In this document: positions 32,230 to 45,495 of the stretch, piece by piece
Position numbering within the stretch: position 1 is the stretch's first letter
How the letters are laid out: each line of letters opens with the position of its first letter
Assembly (NCBI GenBank): GCA_950295325.1
Contig: OX485804.1
Location: 42,842,001-42,906,000 of the forward strand
Length of the DNA: 64,000 nt
Source of the DNA: Polytrichum commune
Lineage: Eukaryota; Streptophyta; Polytrichopsida; Polytrichales; Polytrichaceae
Reading direction: 5' to 3'
The notes under the pieces: model-generated
What the model was told of the DNA's origin: nothing
The model's database searches: none
Seen by the model: only the letters and a program-made list of their open reading frames with translations
Made by a program: the position numbers and the translations under genes

Positions 32230-34980
32230 AAGCTCACAAGGGAGTTGGGGCTTGCCAATTGATAGAGCGGGCAAGCCCACCAAGGTGCGGTTTGAAAAGG
32301 GCGATCCGCATGAGACAAAGGAGGCCGCGATGCATGTAACCTTTCAACGTGGGACATTGGATTTTTGTCAAAATTTCACACCATGTGAAATAGATGAAAT
32401 GCATGTCATTGCGAAGGCCGCCTACTTTGAAACTCACATGATAGATATGAGGTGCAAGCCGGTGAGCTTGCGGTGCATTATGATGTGTCATAATGGCAAA
32501 GAATTGAAGTTCAAATTGACAAGGACTCCTATGGTAGGAGGACCCAAGGTGAATTTGGTCTTAATGGACCAACTGAAAAATAGAAAACATAATGGTCGTG
32601 GTTCCATTGGAGCAACTCCAAGGAATGTATGGAGATGCTAGGAAAGATGGGGCCTCCTCCAAATCACATTGGTGGGATGTTGGTGAGATACAAAGATGTA
32701 TTCACCAATGTGTTGCCCAAAAAGTTACCGCCAAGAAGTGAAAAATAACTTTGTTCAACGAGAGATTGAGTTCTTGAGGTATGTGGTGACAAAGGAAGTT
32801 GGTGGACGAACATGAAGAATGTCAAGGCAATCCAAGAAGAGAATTGGCCCTTGATTCAAGAAAAGGGCTTAGGTCATTTGTTGGCCTAACCAACTACTAC
32901 CACCACTTCATTCATGGTTTTCCTAAGGTTGCTAGAACCTTAGTCAACATGTTGGAAAAAATGGCTATCCCAAGAGTGGGATGAGCTTTGTCACCAAGCC
33001 TTTGGGGAGCTCAAGAAAAAGTTCTCTTTACAAGATGTGGTTAAGTTTCGGGTTTTCATGAGCATGTTGAGGTGCACATGAAGGCAAAGGACTTTACCAT
33101 TGGCGGATGTTGATCCAAGATGGAAGACCATTGCTTATGGGAGCATTAAGCTCCATGGTTGTAGAAGCTTGTCCAACTTGTGCAAGAAATGGCTATCCCA
33201 AGAGTGGGATGAGCCTTGCCACCAAGTCTTTGAGGAGCTTAAGACCAAGTTCCTCTTTACCACCCGTGTTCAAGTTCGCGGAGCTTGAAGAACCTTTTGA
33301 GGTGCATACGGGGGGCGAGGACTTTACCATTGGCGGATGTTGATGCAAGATGGATGGCCATTGCATACGAGAGCATGAAGCTCGATGGTTCGACTTGTGG
33401 AAGAAATGGCTATCCCAAGACTGGGATGATGTTTGTCACGAGTCTTTGGGGAGCTTAAGACCAAGTTCTCTTCGCCGCCCGTGCTCAAGTTTACGGAGCT
33501 TGACAAACCTTTTGAGGTGCATATGGGGGTGAATGATTTTGCCAATGGTGGATTATGTGTAAGATGGATGGCCATTGCATATGGGAGCATGAAGCTCGAT
33601 GGTTGTCAAAGAAGACAACCAACTCATGACAAAGAATTTCTTTGCCGTAGTGCATTGCTTGAAGATGTGGCGACACTATTTGGGGTTGCACAAAGCAAAG
33701 GTCTACATGGACAATGTGTCCTAAAAGAATTTTGACATTCAAGCGCAAGTGAGCGCCAAGTCATTGCGGTGACATGATAGTTTGGCGCTTATGAAGGTGG
33801 ATTTGATCCACAAACCGGACCGTGGAAATGTGGTGCCGGATGCGCGAAGTAGACCGGAAAATTTCCAAGCAATGAGAACCATCCAAACCTTGTGGCTAAT
33901 GTGTGCCGGCGAAGGAAACTTGTGATGCAAGATACGGGAGGGGTAAATTAACTACCTCAAAGCACAAAAGCTTTTAGGTGAGCTTCGCAAGAGCAAGGTG
34001 CTCAAAGAGGTTAAGTTGGTGGACGGATTGTTCAAGTGCAAGCAAAGTTGGGTGTATGTGCCACAAGGCAAGTAGAGGCTATCGGTTTTGAAGGAGGAAT
34101 TTGATAGTCCTATTGCCGGCCTTAGAGGAGAAAGAAAAAATCGCCATACAATGGTATCATGGAGGTACCATTGGCGGTGCATAAAGGAAGATATAGCCCA
34201 CTTTGTGAAGGCTTGAATCAAAGTGCAAAGTGAACCGAGCCTCTTATCAAAAGCAAGGCGGTTTCTTGCAACCGTTGCCTATCCCGTCGGCGCCATGGCA
34301 TAGTATGTGCATGGACTTGATCACAAGTTTGCCGGAGTCACATGGGTATGATGCCATCTTGTTGATGGTATAGTGGTTTGCCAAGTTGGCACACATGGTG
34401 CCGATTGTGGGAACCGCCACCGCGTTGGAGACCGCATAGCCTTTTCTCAAAGGATGGTTGAGGCACCACGGGTTGCCAAGAGTGATTGTGTGGGATCAAG
34501 ATCCAAAGTTCACAAGTGCATTTTCAATGCATTTCTCTAAGGAGGTTGTATTGAAACTAAGGTTTAGCACGGCCGTGTATTCCCAAATGGATGGGAAAAC
34601 AAAGTGTGTGAATGGAGACTTGAAGCAATACTTGAGGAACTTGGTGGGGGCGGACCAAGGAGATTGGGCGGACTATGTGGGTCGAGCGGAGTGTAATTGC
34701 AATGTAGCCACGCACTTGGCTACCAAGGGGTGGTCTTTGGTGGTGGCTTATGGAGTGGATGCGCTCCAACCTATTAACCTAGCTCTCAAGGGGGCACATT
34801 CAACACTAGAGTTTAACCAAGATGGTGAGGACTTGGCCAAGGATGGTAAACAAGTCTTGGAGATGACCAAGTTGTTGGTGGAGATAGAAAGCCCGAAGGT
34901 GCTACAGAGTGCTAGTAAATGCCGGAAGACGCGAAGTGGAGAATGAGGTGGGCCAAAAGGTGTTGTTGAATGTGGACAAC
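32230..34980 (+). pseudogene. pol remnant of element E2 (protease spacer, truncated RT, RNase H, integrase)
   Basis: The protease-region remnant ends with TAG at 32,639. The pre-RT motif (LPPRS) at about 32,735 is followed within ~25 bp by EIEFLRYVV, the end of RT, so the catalytic core is absent. The thumb/RNase H start is repeated three times (units start about 32,957, 33,186 and 33,403). RNase H lies at about 33,600-33,930 and integrase at 33,960-34,980, with the family-wide TAG after ETA at 34,437. There are many further shifts. It is not capable of making an enzyme. Confidence 0.8.
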
Positions 34981-35099
34981 TTCACTTAGCCGGAAGGCCT
35001 CGCTCCAAAAGTTCATGTCCAAAATTGGAGCTTCGTTTTCCATTGTGGAACAAGTGTTCAAGGACATGTATAAGTTGGAATTACCGCCGGACATCAAAG

Positions 35100-35420
35100 T
35101 GCATCCGACATTTCATGTCTCATTACGAAAGTCATTTTAGGACGACACCTTGTGGCCCGATCACAAGCAAGTGATTAGGCCACCTCCCGACCTTGTGGAG
35201 GTCATTTGGAACATGAGGTAAGAGGGCATCCTCAAGTGTAGGAAGCCCAAGTGAAAATGAAAGAAAATGTACAAAGGAGTACTTGGTGAAATGGTGAGGA
35301 TACCATGAGAAAGAAGCCGTTTGGGTGGCGGCAAGAGACATGATGAACGCCAAGGAATTGGTAAAGCACTTTGAAGAAACTAAGGCTAGACATTCCAATA
35401 AAATGAAGCGTAGGCATTGA
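35100..35420 (+). pseudogene. Chromodomain remnant of element E2
   Basis: Fragments matching the chromodomain of chromoviral integrases (EGILKCRK, then VWVAARDMM and KELVKHFEE) are separated by stops. The end HSNKMKRRH before TGA is shared by all four copies. Confidence 0.65.
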
Positions 35421-36219
35421 TGAGGACATCAATCTCCTTTAGTGGGGGAGAGACGCTAGTAGCACACTTAGCTTCGAGGCTAATTGCTCCACAACATGAA
35501 CTTGTTCTTTGGCTTGAGGGAATAAAGTCCAAACTTTAGTGGTGCAAAGAGAAAAGTACGAGATGAGGTCCTAGTCTTGTACTTGTGCTTGGTTAGTGGA
35601 AGAGGGGGAATAGATATGCCAAACTAGGTTGGGTAAGCCGAGTAATTGGGGCCATGGCTAGGAGGGGCCTTGGATAAAACCAAAAAACTTCTTAGCCGTA
35701 GGCTTGTCCGGGCGGGGACAAGGTGATGGCGCGTGCTCATAAAAGTGCTACCCGCGAGCTAACGAAAGTTGGCGCATGGGAGTCATGAACCCATGTCTCG
35801 AAAGAGCAAAGTGGGAACCGAGTCGGGCGGGACTTGGCATCACCCCCGTGCGATCGAGGCGTGGCTTAACAATGGAAAGCCATCTCGGAGTTGCAACCGA
35901 GACAACTTAGTGGAAGCGTTGAGGTCTCGCCTAGATGTGTCACGTTAGGCTAGTGGAGCCTAACAGGGGAGGCCCCAAAGGAGGGACAACCCAAGTGAGT
36001 CCCAAAGTAGGTGGGTCTAGTATAGGTTAGGTCCTTGGAGGAGTTCCAAGGTCGCTAACGGACCACCTAGTAACGACACCTTTGGGACTATGCCAAATTT
36101 GAAGATGCATTGTGGGGGTCGCGCCCTAAGGTAAACACAATGCCGCACCATAGAGGATGGCAACTTGAGAATTGGTGTGCCGACTACGAGTATAGTCGAT
36201 GAGGGCATCGACTCCGTTT
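35421..36219 (+). other. 3' untranslated region of element E2
   Basis: About 800 bp between the chromodomain remnant and the polypurine tract, well conserved among copies and without a usable frame. Equivalent segments are 5,811-6,600 (minus), 50,841-51,642 and 56,891-57,684. Confidence 0.6.
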
Positions 36220-36231
36220 GGTGGGGGTGAG
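36220..36231 (+). promoter_or_regulatory. Polypurine tract of element E2
   Basis: GGTGGGGGTGAG immediately before the 3' LTR. Confidence 0.85.
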
Positions 36232-37203
36232 TGTCGCGCACCTCTCCATGAGGAGTGCCCGAAACACCATGGGCACAAGGGGGACCCCGGAGTGACACCC
36301 GGGACTTGTGGCGCCGTTGGTGAGAGGGCCCAAGTGATCCTAGTGTGGGTGAGGGCCCCGGGCGTTGGGAACGCCTCCCACCCACGAAGACTAGGAGGCA
36401 CAAGGGTAAGGCCATGAGTTATGCGTAGCTCATGGCGTGGTGATTCTAGAAAGCTCAAGAACACCTCAATCGGAGGTGTGAGCTAGGAGTTATGGCCATT
36501 TGAGTGGGGCGCTGTCCCGGGACAGCGCCCTGGTACAGCAGTGCCTAGGAGTGATTCCCGGGACTGCCAAGGTTCAAACAGGCATAACGTCCTCAAGACT
36601 TGCCCGAATGGGGCAAGTGAGGAGTCCATCGGCATCTACGTGAAGCGTAGATGAAGATGGAGTGGTTGGTTGCTGGAATCAGACATCATACAAGGAAGTT
36701 ATGATGGTCTGAAGCTGCTGGGGGCTTCTAGGCCCAGCGGCTAAGGGAAAATGTCCACTTGGCCCCAACTCTTGGTAGAGAGACAAGAGGTTGGTTGACG
36801 GTGGGGTAGGGGCCCCGCGTAGAGTCCTAGAGGCTTATATGGGTGAGGTGGTGTGGCCTCACCCACCCGAGGCCGAACGGCAAGGCCTCCATGGGCTTTG
36901 GCCTATTGTGAGGCCATAGTTGCCTAGTATGGTTCGGGTTGTTGTAGTGTTGCTCCGGCAACGCGATGATCAACATAGGATTGGACTTCCATGGATGGAA
37001 GTCCACATTGGGGAAATGGGTTACCGATTAAGGGGTGAGTCCCGAAAGCAAAGTAGGAGGGTTGGTTCCCTCCTATGAACTATTGGTCCGGGGTAAGAGG
37101 AGCTATCCATTAGCATGGTGGAATGCGAATGGTTAGCGCTCGTAACCTTTGCTAGAAACGAAAATTGGCAAGATTGTTAAGGGACCTAACAAGGGTTGCG
37201 ACA
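36232..37203 (+). repeat. 3' LTR of element E2
   Basis: 972 bp, a few differences from the 5' LTR. Flanked on the right by the CTGCG target duplication. Confidence 0.93.
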
Positions 37204-37950
37204 CTGCGGGAGCAACCCATCTCCTGGGAGAGAGGCCCAGACCACGACGACGCACCCCACAAACTCTCAACACTATCTTGGTTTGCATTGCTCTTTGGCC
37301 CTTGCACGACCGCGAGGTCACACTGCCAAATGTGGCAGGACTCTCAAGATTGCGGAGTGGGTGGGAGCTGGAGGCAAAGCACGCAAATGGACCCAAACAC
37401 AACCTGGAGGCAAAGAGGATGGAAGGCGAGAATGGAAGGCCAAGGAGATGGAAGTTGACGCTAGGGAACTCAAGGCATGGGAGACAACCATGGATGATAA
37501 AGAGGCATGTACGTGAAAGAAGCATGGATGGGGATGAAAAGTTGTGGCCGGCTCCGCCGGCGAACGACCACCTCCCAGCTGCCCGGGTTCATTTCAACCG
37601 TGGATGCGCTAAACCCTGCCCGTAGCACACCTTCCATAGCTGCCCGAATCAATCTCCACCGTCGATGTGGAACAACCTGCCCGTAGCCCATGCCCCATCA
37701 TTACCGGGGGCTGGCAGATTCTAGGTACTTGGATTTAGCACTTTGAAGTGTGGATTTGTTGCGGCCCGCGACAATGATGGCGCCAAATCCACGTCATTCC
37801 CACTCCCCTTGTGGGGTCATTATTGGTGTACTAACCGAGGCCCCTACCTGTCTCTATGGAGATCTATCAATTGCAGAAGCTCCTTGCTTGTCTCGGTGAC
37901 ACAGCCGATGGGTTGGCAGTTGGCCAACTACGCAGTCCGAGGAGGAGCCT
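37204..37950. other. CACTA-internal segment between two LTR insertions
   Basis: GC-richer than the surrounding CACTA-like DNA. Open frames of 97-158 codons overlap in several phases (37,149-37,625 plus), with Lys/Trp/Glu-rich translations that match nothing I recognise. It may be part of a TNPA-type upstream exon, but there is no splice evidence. Confidence 0.35.
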
Positions 37951-38923
37951 TGTCGCGCACCTCTCCATGAGGAGTGCCCGAAACACCATGGGCACAAGGG
38001 GGACCCCGGAGTGACACCCGGGACTTGTGGCGCCGTTGGTGAGAGGGCCCAAGTGATCCTAGTGTGGGTGAGGGCCCCGGGCGTTGGGAACGCCTCCCAC
38101 CCACAAAGACTAGGAGGCATGAGGGTGAGGCCATGAGCTATGCGTAGCTCATGGCGTGGTGATTCTAGAATGCTCAAGATCACCTCAATCGGAGGTGTGA
38201 GCTAGGAGTTATGGCCATTTGAGTGGGGCGCTGTCCCGGGACAGCGCCCTGCTACAGCAGTGCCTGGGAGTGATTCCCGGGACTGCCAAGGTTCAAACAG
38301 GCATAACTTCCTCAAGACTTGCCCGAATGGGGCAAGTGAGGAGTCCATCGGCATCTACGTGAAGCGTAGATGAAGATGGAGTGGTTGGTTGTTATGATCA
38401 GACATCATACAAGGAAGTTATGATGGTCTGAAGCTGCTGGGGGGGTTCTAGGCCCAGCAGCTAAGGGGAAATGTCCACTTGGCCCCAACTCTTGGTAGAG
38501 AGACAAGAGGTTGGTTGGCGGTGGGGTAGGGGCTCCGTGTAGAGTCGTAGAGGCTTATATGGGTGAGGTGGTGTGGCCTCACCCACCCGAGGCCGAACGG
38601 CAAGGCCTCCATGGGCTTTGGCCTATTGTGAGGCCATAGTTGCCTAGTATGGTTCGGGTTGTTGTAGTGTTGCTCCGGCAACGCGATGATCAACATAGGA
38701 TTGGACTTCCATGGATGGAAGTCCACATTGGGGAAATGGGTTACCGATTAAGGGGTGAGTCTCGAAAGCAAAGTAGGAGGGTTGGTTCCCTCCTATGAAC
38801 TATTGGTCCGGGGTAAGAGGAGCTATCCATTAGCATGGCGGAATGCGAAGGGTTAGCGCTCGTAACCTTTGCTAGAAACGAAAATTGGCAAGATTGTTAA
38901 GGGACCTAGCAAGGGTTGCGACA
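37951..38923 (+). mobile_element. Solo LTR D (plus orientation)
   Basis: 973 bp, TGTCGCGCACC to GTTGCGACA, with a perfect 5-bp target duplication AGCCT (37946-37950 and 38924-38928). Left by LTR-LTR recombination. Confidence 0.95.
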
Positions 38924-41900
38924 AGCCTGTCCACGATGCTTTACTCTCATTCCCTTACATTTGAGCATTTTTGCGGTTCATGGTTCCTACAGATTGCCTA
39001 CTTGTGATTTTGTGTCCTTCGGATTATGTGGTCCATTGCTAGTTCCTCAATCTGGTCACCTTGTTTTGCATGGCTCTCTTTCGCCATATCATCGCCTTGT
39101 TGAACTTCTCTCCCATTCTCGTTGTGGATCACGCTGCTCAGGGGTATTGTGAGTGGGGTTTCTTCATTTTTGTTGCGAGGATTGTGATGTTTGACTACGG
39201 GAGGGTCGATTTAGTGTAATTTCATATTTTGTCACAGTGGCGAAGTCATCGCTCATGGGTTCGCATTTTGTGGGGACCCGCTTGCATTTCTCCACATTTC
39301 CACTTTCTGTGTAGTGGACGCCATTGGAGAGGTGGTCGTTGGGGTTGGCGAGGAGCACAATGAGGTTGAAAAACACTTCTTTCCTAGTTAAACTCCATCC
39401 ACAGGTTGCAGTGTGTTGATGCAGACTTGGAATCTGGAGTGAATATAAGCGGTATTGAAATGAGCCCGCTAAGTTTTTGAGTCATCCATGCCAAACAGCA
39501 TAAACACACTCATCCAAATCCCCTTCCCCTCAAGCTTGTGTTTGGTTTATGTTGCCACCATGGAAATGTATCAGCCATATCTGGTTTCTTTATATTTGCC
39601 ACAAAGGGGTGTTGCAAAGATTGATGCACACAGTTGCTCTGACTTGGTGTTTGGATGCAACGCATTGTTTGATATGAATGCTGACCTTACTTGGGCCTGC
39701 CATTTGTTTGGTCGTCCTGGCACTTTAGTAATGTGTAACCAGACTAACTTAGGGAGAACGTCCAACAGTCAAGTATGTATGAAATTTCCCCTCAGGGTTT
39801 GGCATTCCAGTTGGTGGTGTCAGCGCCAAAGTTATTTTGGAGGCTTGACTACACTATTTTTTGGGTGCATATTGTTCGTGTCCCAGCTGCTCCTGGTCAC
39901 GATCGTTGTTTGTGTTAGCAGATCTTTGTTGAGTTGTTCATGCGGACTAAGTCGCGTGAACACCCCAGGTTTAATCCTCACACAGTGATCTTGTGGTGTA
40001 AGTTGAAGATGAAATGATCCGGCGTGTTAGATGTTCCAGGTCACGATCGTTGTTTGTGTTAGTACATCTTTGTTGAGTTGTTCATGTGGACTAACTCGTT
40101 TGAACACCCCAGGTTTTTTCCTCACTCACCGAACTCGTGGTGTAAGCTGAAGATGAAATGATCCGGCATTCCAGATGTTCCAGGTCATGATCGTCGTTTG
40201 TGTGGGTAGATCATTGTTGAGTCAATCATGCGGACTAACTCGCGTGAACACCCGGATTGCATGGTTGTGCAGGTTTCTACGTTGACACATAAGTCATTAT
40301 CCTTTTAGACGCAACAGTTGAAACGTGAACTTGTCAACTACGGCCCACAACCACCGATCTACCTTCAGGCCTGTACTGCTTCTGAGCAATTATCCGAGTT
40401 TTCGGTGAAATAAAGGATCGGTGGTAGTGCCGAAGGTAAGTAAGTAACTTTCACAACGTTCTTGAGATGCATTCATAAGCTCAAAGTTTTGGAGGAGTTG
40501 TATGTTTTTGGGGGTTGAAAATCATAACTGTGTTTGTGGTTGGTCCTCGAATTGCATTTGTGGGGGTTTTCTGTATTCCCCTGCTGTGCAGGTGTTGATG
40601 CTAGCTTTTGTTATATTGTGTCAATCTTGAGGATGTGTTGGTGGCATCCTGGGACCATCCCCCCTAGCCTCCGGGTTAGGAGCAACCAGTGTGGGTTGGG
40701 GCCCATGTCCTCCTCGACTCCGCACAAAGTTGCAGGGATTGAGGCTTAAATTGATCCACATTCCACCATTACAGACAGTTTGTGACAAATGTGGTGGATT
40801 TGGCTATGCATGAAACTAGCACCTAATTCGGAAGTGGCAGTAGTGGCCACTTTGAAGTCTGCTATGTGCAGCATCTGTGGTGAAGGATGCCGAGTAAAGT
40901 GTTGTTTACATTTTGTGTTGGTGCCACTATATGGGGCAGATTGCAATTAGTCCATTGGAACACCCCCTTGCCTGGCATAGGGATGAGCTTGGACATCCGA
41001 GATGGGACTTACTGAATTTTGCATATCTGAACAGCTCGTAGTATTAACTTGCTGTTGTGGACTTGGTCGAAGTTATCATATGTTAGCCGTTAACCTACCC
41101 AAGGGATAGCAAGTTTTTGAAGAATTGAATGTCCAACCCTGAACCTTGTACAAACATCTGGTGTCACTCTGTGTGTACCTTCGAAGCTATTATCTGTAAG
41201 TCGTTAATTTACCCAAGGGTTAACGGCATTTCAGGTGAATTGAACTCTGAATCATGAACCTTAACTCTGAAATCTGAACAAATTGCAATATCAACTATGT
41301 GATCTACAGTTGGTCAGTTTTTTCAAAACAACACTCACGAAGTTCTCTTATGCAAGTCAGTAACCTACACAAGACATTTCAGGTGAATTGAACTTGAATT
41401 ATGAATCCCAAACCCCGAACGTTTTTGGTCACAAATATCCTTAAGTATTTCCGAACCCTCTACTTTGATAGTGTGTGCTCTCGTGGGCCGTGGACAATTG
41501 TGATGAGCACATTGATTGGTTGTTTACTATTGCTGAACAGGGGAAACCAACAGTTTTCATCATACAATATGCAAAATTGACGATACGCCCTGTGGAAGAG
41601 CACCGAGTTGCACAATCTGTTCCGGTAAGTTGGTCCACTACCAGGTCACCTCGTAGGTGCAGCAAAACGACTCGGTTATTTAGTTTACTTTATGTTTGTG
41701 TCTTAAGATCCAACATCACGGATTCCAACCATGACTGTATTCTCTACAGGTAGACTTATGATAGAGGACATTGTGATGCCACCAATAATAATATTTCCAT
41801 ACAATGTTTTTTAGTGACAACATGCTCAACTTTGGGTCATGTAAACACGGAATGTCTGATTCTCCCATGTATTGCTATAACTTGTATGAAACCGAATATG

Positions 41901-43582
41901 AGTGGCACGACTGAGCTACACGATTGCTCACTATATCCAATTTGTATTGATGGGTGGAGAGAGGCAGAGTGGGATGTAGGCAGGCCTTACATTTGGGAGG
42001 CAAAGACTGCAAACTGGTTTTATGGATGCAGAGAGCCCAGTCAAAATTTCCCCTGTAAAGAAATTCCTTCCATCTATGAATTGCATGTAGATCAACTAGA
42101 ATTGTTCTCATCCATATTTCAACTTGGATATAGCTGTTGAGGATACCGCACTAGATTGCTCCAAATAAGTTTATTTGAGGTTATTATTATTAAACACCAG
42201 ACTAAAATTGCTGACTTTTTTTGTTTTGGAAATGTACAATGTAAAGGGCGTTGAGAGATCAAAAGAACCATTAAGCTATAAACCTCTATACTGGCCATTA
42301 GACTCTTGGTGACACGGCCGTCATCTTCGTTGCCATGCAGCTGGTCCAACATTGGAGCGTGCTGGTATCCTTTACATTGAAGCTAGTGGCGGACTGAATA
42401 AACAACTGACAGGGGTTAGTTTATTTTATTTGAAGCCCTTCAAGTTATTCGGGTTGAGAATAGCTCTTCAATTAGTGGACATGTGTTTAAGATTCTAGCG
42501 TGTTGGCTGCAATTCTTTTTGGGGAGTTATACATGAAGATCCCACATGCAGTTGTTGTTGCAAAATTATTGTAGCCTACACTGGTTGTTCGTGGACTGGA
42601 CCACAAGTCTTATTTTTCAAGACGAAAGGTATGGCTCACTCTTACAAATCAATAACTGGTATATTTTTGTTTGCGTTTCAACCATTTTTTTTTTTTGAAC
42701 TTTTGGCATGGGTGTTGCTAAATACTATACCAATGACACCCTCTAGATGAACAAATATACTACATATATTGTGTCAATTTTTACAGTCTATGCCATTATC
42801 TGAATTTTTGTTCCTTGACGGGTTCTTCTACTGTTTGTAACTGCTTGTAGTTTCAGAGGTGTTTTGTTTTGTGGGATTCCTCTATCAATTTTTTTGGTAC
42901 TGGGGCAACAATGGGTTGTTGACCATTACAAGTGGACATTGCGATTCTTACTGCTTGGGACCTTTCTCGTATGCATCAACTTCAGTGACATCTTTGATGT
43001 GGACTGGTTTTGAGGACAATCCTTGTGCTTGCTGGGTCGTTTGGTCAAGCTGAGAGCATTACAAGTGCACTCAATATAGGGCACGGGCTATTAAAGATGA
43101 ATGCACTTAGCGTTGTGTGTGGAAATCCCGGTCAAACTGATGTCGTGGTATGGGAATTGCAGAGATAAATCATGGATTCCCAATATGAGAGTGTGAACGT
43201 CACAGACTTCGACGTCGTGCGAAGTACACAATTTGTGGACGAATTGTCACGTGGGGTATGTGTCCATCCATTTTTGGGTTATCAGTTGTAACTGTATGAT
43301 GCAAAGCCTTCAAGCACTGTAGATTGCACGTCCGGATGTGTCTTGTATGTACAGAGTTAAGGTGAAGGGCGTCCGGTATTTCCGACATGAAGCATTAAAT
43401 TTTTCCCTTCTATTTCTACAGGGTTTTAGGGTCGGACAGTCACAACCTCAAAGGTTCGAACGTACACAGGTACACCATCTTCATAATACATGACCCAATA
43501 GCAATTGCCCATTTTTTCAGCCTCCAGTTTTGTCTCCTTGCTGTTCATTTTGATATTTACGCACAGCTAGATCGACACTTGC
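38924..43582. other. CACTA-internal region upstream of the TNPA-like gene
   Basis: No gene that I can name. Frames at 39,488-39,988 and 41,814-42,140 (plus) are the longest and may include upstream exons of the TNPA-like gene. The tandem repeats at 39,895-40,260 and short repeated blocks with TTAACCTACCCAAGG-like sequence (about 41,085, 41,205 and 41,360) lie here. Confidence 0.35.
39895..40260. repeat. ~144-bp tandem repeat, 2.5 copies
   Basis: Units start at GGTCACGATCG (39,895), GGTCACGATCG (40,039) and GGTCATGATCG (40,182). Each continues with TTGTTTGTGTTAG or a close variant and a shared GATGAAATGATCCGGC segment. Confidence 0.75.
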
Positions 43583-44956
43583 ATGACCCAAACATGCCAC
43601 ACTACAATCCCCCTGCCAGATTGTTGCAAATTTCCTAGAAAATGTCCACATAATGTCTTTGAAATTGCTTTAAGACAGCAAGTAGGTTGTTGCATCCCAT
43701 ATTATTGCCCACACATTTGTTTACTTTACAAAAAGGGAACATGGACTAAGAGTGTAAGTGGACATTATGTGCGGATTTTTGGAATGCCTTATCCGGCGAG
43801 CTACCATCAAACCCATAGTACAATTCCTTGGCCTAATGCCCAACCAGTCTTTGGCCAAATAGGTCCGCCCGGTCAGTCGATGTACAGTCCATGCATTGGG
43901 ACACCTGTCGCATCTTCAAATGCATACAACAACCAGTTGACATACGCAACACAACCAAGAGGAGGTCCATATGAAGGTCCGAATTCCACCCATGTTTTGG
44001 CACCGCTCCCCAATCTGGCACAAGGTGCAATTTTGCACTCACAACCCGGCCACCTAGCAGGGGGAGAGTTCTACGCTTCCGCACAATTCCGGGGATCCGC
44101 ACATGAGAACACACAATTACCACCCCGGTCCAATTGTATGCCATTGGAAGATTCAGAGGGACAGGCCATGCGTGCAATTGGTCAACCAATGGAACAAGGC
44201 CAATGCGGGGTGCAGAGAGAAATGCATGTAGCGAGAGATACCAAGGGGGTTCGTGCGTCTCCCTGTGCAGACAAATCGGCAGATCATGCAGCAGTGGCTC
44301 CGTCTACATTGGAGCGTCGAGCAAGTAATCCAACTTCAGGTGCCTACACAACATCAGGACTAGGTACCTTGCATGACCAGCATGACTCCACGATGGAGCA
44401 AATGCAAGTGGCCCATACGAGCAATAGTCCAATACTGTTAAGTTCAAACTCCAGTAAGTCATCCCCACCTTACACGTTGTCACAAAGAAAGCAACTTAGA
44501 GTAGAAGAGAAGTTGTATTTAAAAGAAGTGAAAAGATCCATAGCAGAAGGCAGAGTGCCACAAGTCCGCCTGCAACAAAACAACAGTGGAAACATAGTGC
44601 AATACAAGGCGCAGTTCCTGAACGCCTTAAAATTAGCTGCACTTGCAATTGTTCCGAACGCTGATATAGACACTAAAAATCCATCCACGATGCAAGAAAT
44701 CATGAAAGAAGTGAGGAGGCAGTTCATAATAGAGAAACCTCTCCCAGATGGCATGGTAGAGGGATTTCTACAGCGTCTATATAAGAGAAATAGAGCAGTG
44801 TATCATCGTCATTGGATCCTACACGGTGACGAGAGGAAGCCTGACGATTGTTCATTAGCTGCGTGGTCACAATTGGTAGATTATTGGTCGTCAAAGGAAG
44901 GGAACAAAGAATGCGAAAGAAACAAGACAAATGCATCTTCAAAAAAAAAGGCACAT
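43583..44956 (+). CDS. TNPA/Ptta-like gene of the CACTA element, main exon
   Basis: 458 codons in phase 0 to the donor CAT|GTAAGT at 44957. The start is uncertain; the first ~65 codons look intronic and the real exon may begin nearer 43,784. The N-terminal half is Pro/Gln/Ser-rich (disordered). From about 44,470 it matches the plant Ptta/En/Spm family: a basic helix (SQRKQLRVEEKL), EIMKEVRRQFI and LAAWSQLVDYWSSKEG, followed by a Lys/Asn-rich stretch. Proteins of this type bind the subterminal repeats of their element and assist transposition. It is transcribed away from the transposase gene. Confidence 0.65.
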
Positions 44957-45416
44957 GTAAGTTGTCTTGCCCTGGCCTCAGAGTTTTTAAATATTGGCAT
45001 GATGTTCTCCGTCCACTGTAATTTGTTGGCGTTGGGTTCTCCAGACCGTTGCTGGCAGTAAGTATTGATACAAGTTTAGTGCAATGTGGTTGGTCGGGTT
45101 CTTAACAGATCCCGAATGTATTGTGTGCATGGTCCCATGTAGGAGAAACGCTCGGTTGTCCGTCAAGAGAAGAGAACGGCAAGCGGCAGCAAAGATGATA
45201 TGCACTTCATTACAAATGAACACGCTAAACTGTTGATGCCAAAAGTCTGCATACCCTAAACCCAATTTCAGATGTCCACTGGCGTTTATTGGGCAATACC
45301 TTCCATTCATTAAATCTTTTGGCATACCAGAGTTTCATTTTATGCATTATCTTTGTGAACTATTTTATGTATAATGGTAATGCTAACATGTGGTGTGTTG
45401 GGATTGCATGTAACAG

Positions 45417-45495
45417 CACAAGGAAAATGCCAGCAACCATAGGGCACAGCCCCGTCGCGCACACGCCACACCGTCAACCAAGATTGCCTCCTCCG
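45417..45495 (+). pseudogene. Next exon of the TNPA/Ptta-like gene, truncated by an LTR
   Basis: Acceptor TAACAG ends at 45416, phase 0. The translation begins HKENASNHRAQPRRAH, matching the family motif in which Asn/Arg-rich residues precede an invariant-looking His and a later Ser/Ala. The exon is cut after 79 nt by the LTR at 45,496, and its continuation is not found on the far side of the array. Confidence 0.6.

Larger units (their letters stand above)
30165..37203 (+). mobile_element. Complete non-autonomous chromovirus-type element E2
   Basis: 7,039 bp with 972-bp LTRs and a perfect 5-bp target duplication CTGCG (30160-30164 and 37204-37208). Same internal organisation and same pol defects as E1. 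The two LTRs differ at a few sites that I could see (for example near 30,530, 30,865 and 30,895 compared with 36,597, 36,930 and 36,962), so it is somewhat older than E1. It is inserted in the CACTA-like region. Confidence 0.93.
19577..45495. mobile_element. Probable CACTA (En/Spm) transposon, right end missing
   Basis: Contains a TNPD-like transposase gene (minus) and a TNPA/Ptta-like gene (plus) transcribed away from each other, with subterminal-type repeats at the left. It is interrupted by LTR element E2 (30,165-37,203) and solo LTR D (37,951-38,923). Without these it would span about 18 kb. The right end is cut inside a TNPA exon by the LTR at 45,496; no continuation is seen after the array at 58,669. 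That the two genes belong to one element is an inference from position and family. Confidence 0.5.

Noticed and set aside
41475-41753. RPA/OB-fold-like fragment suggesting a Helitron
   Set aside because: Only a short stretch (KPTVFIIQYAKL) looks similar; no helicase or Rep motif, and no Helitron ends seen.
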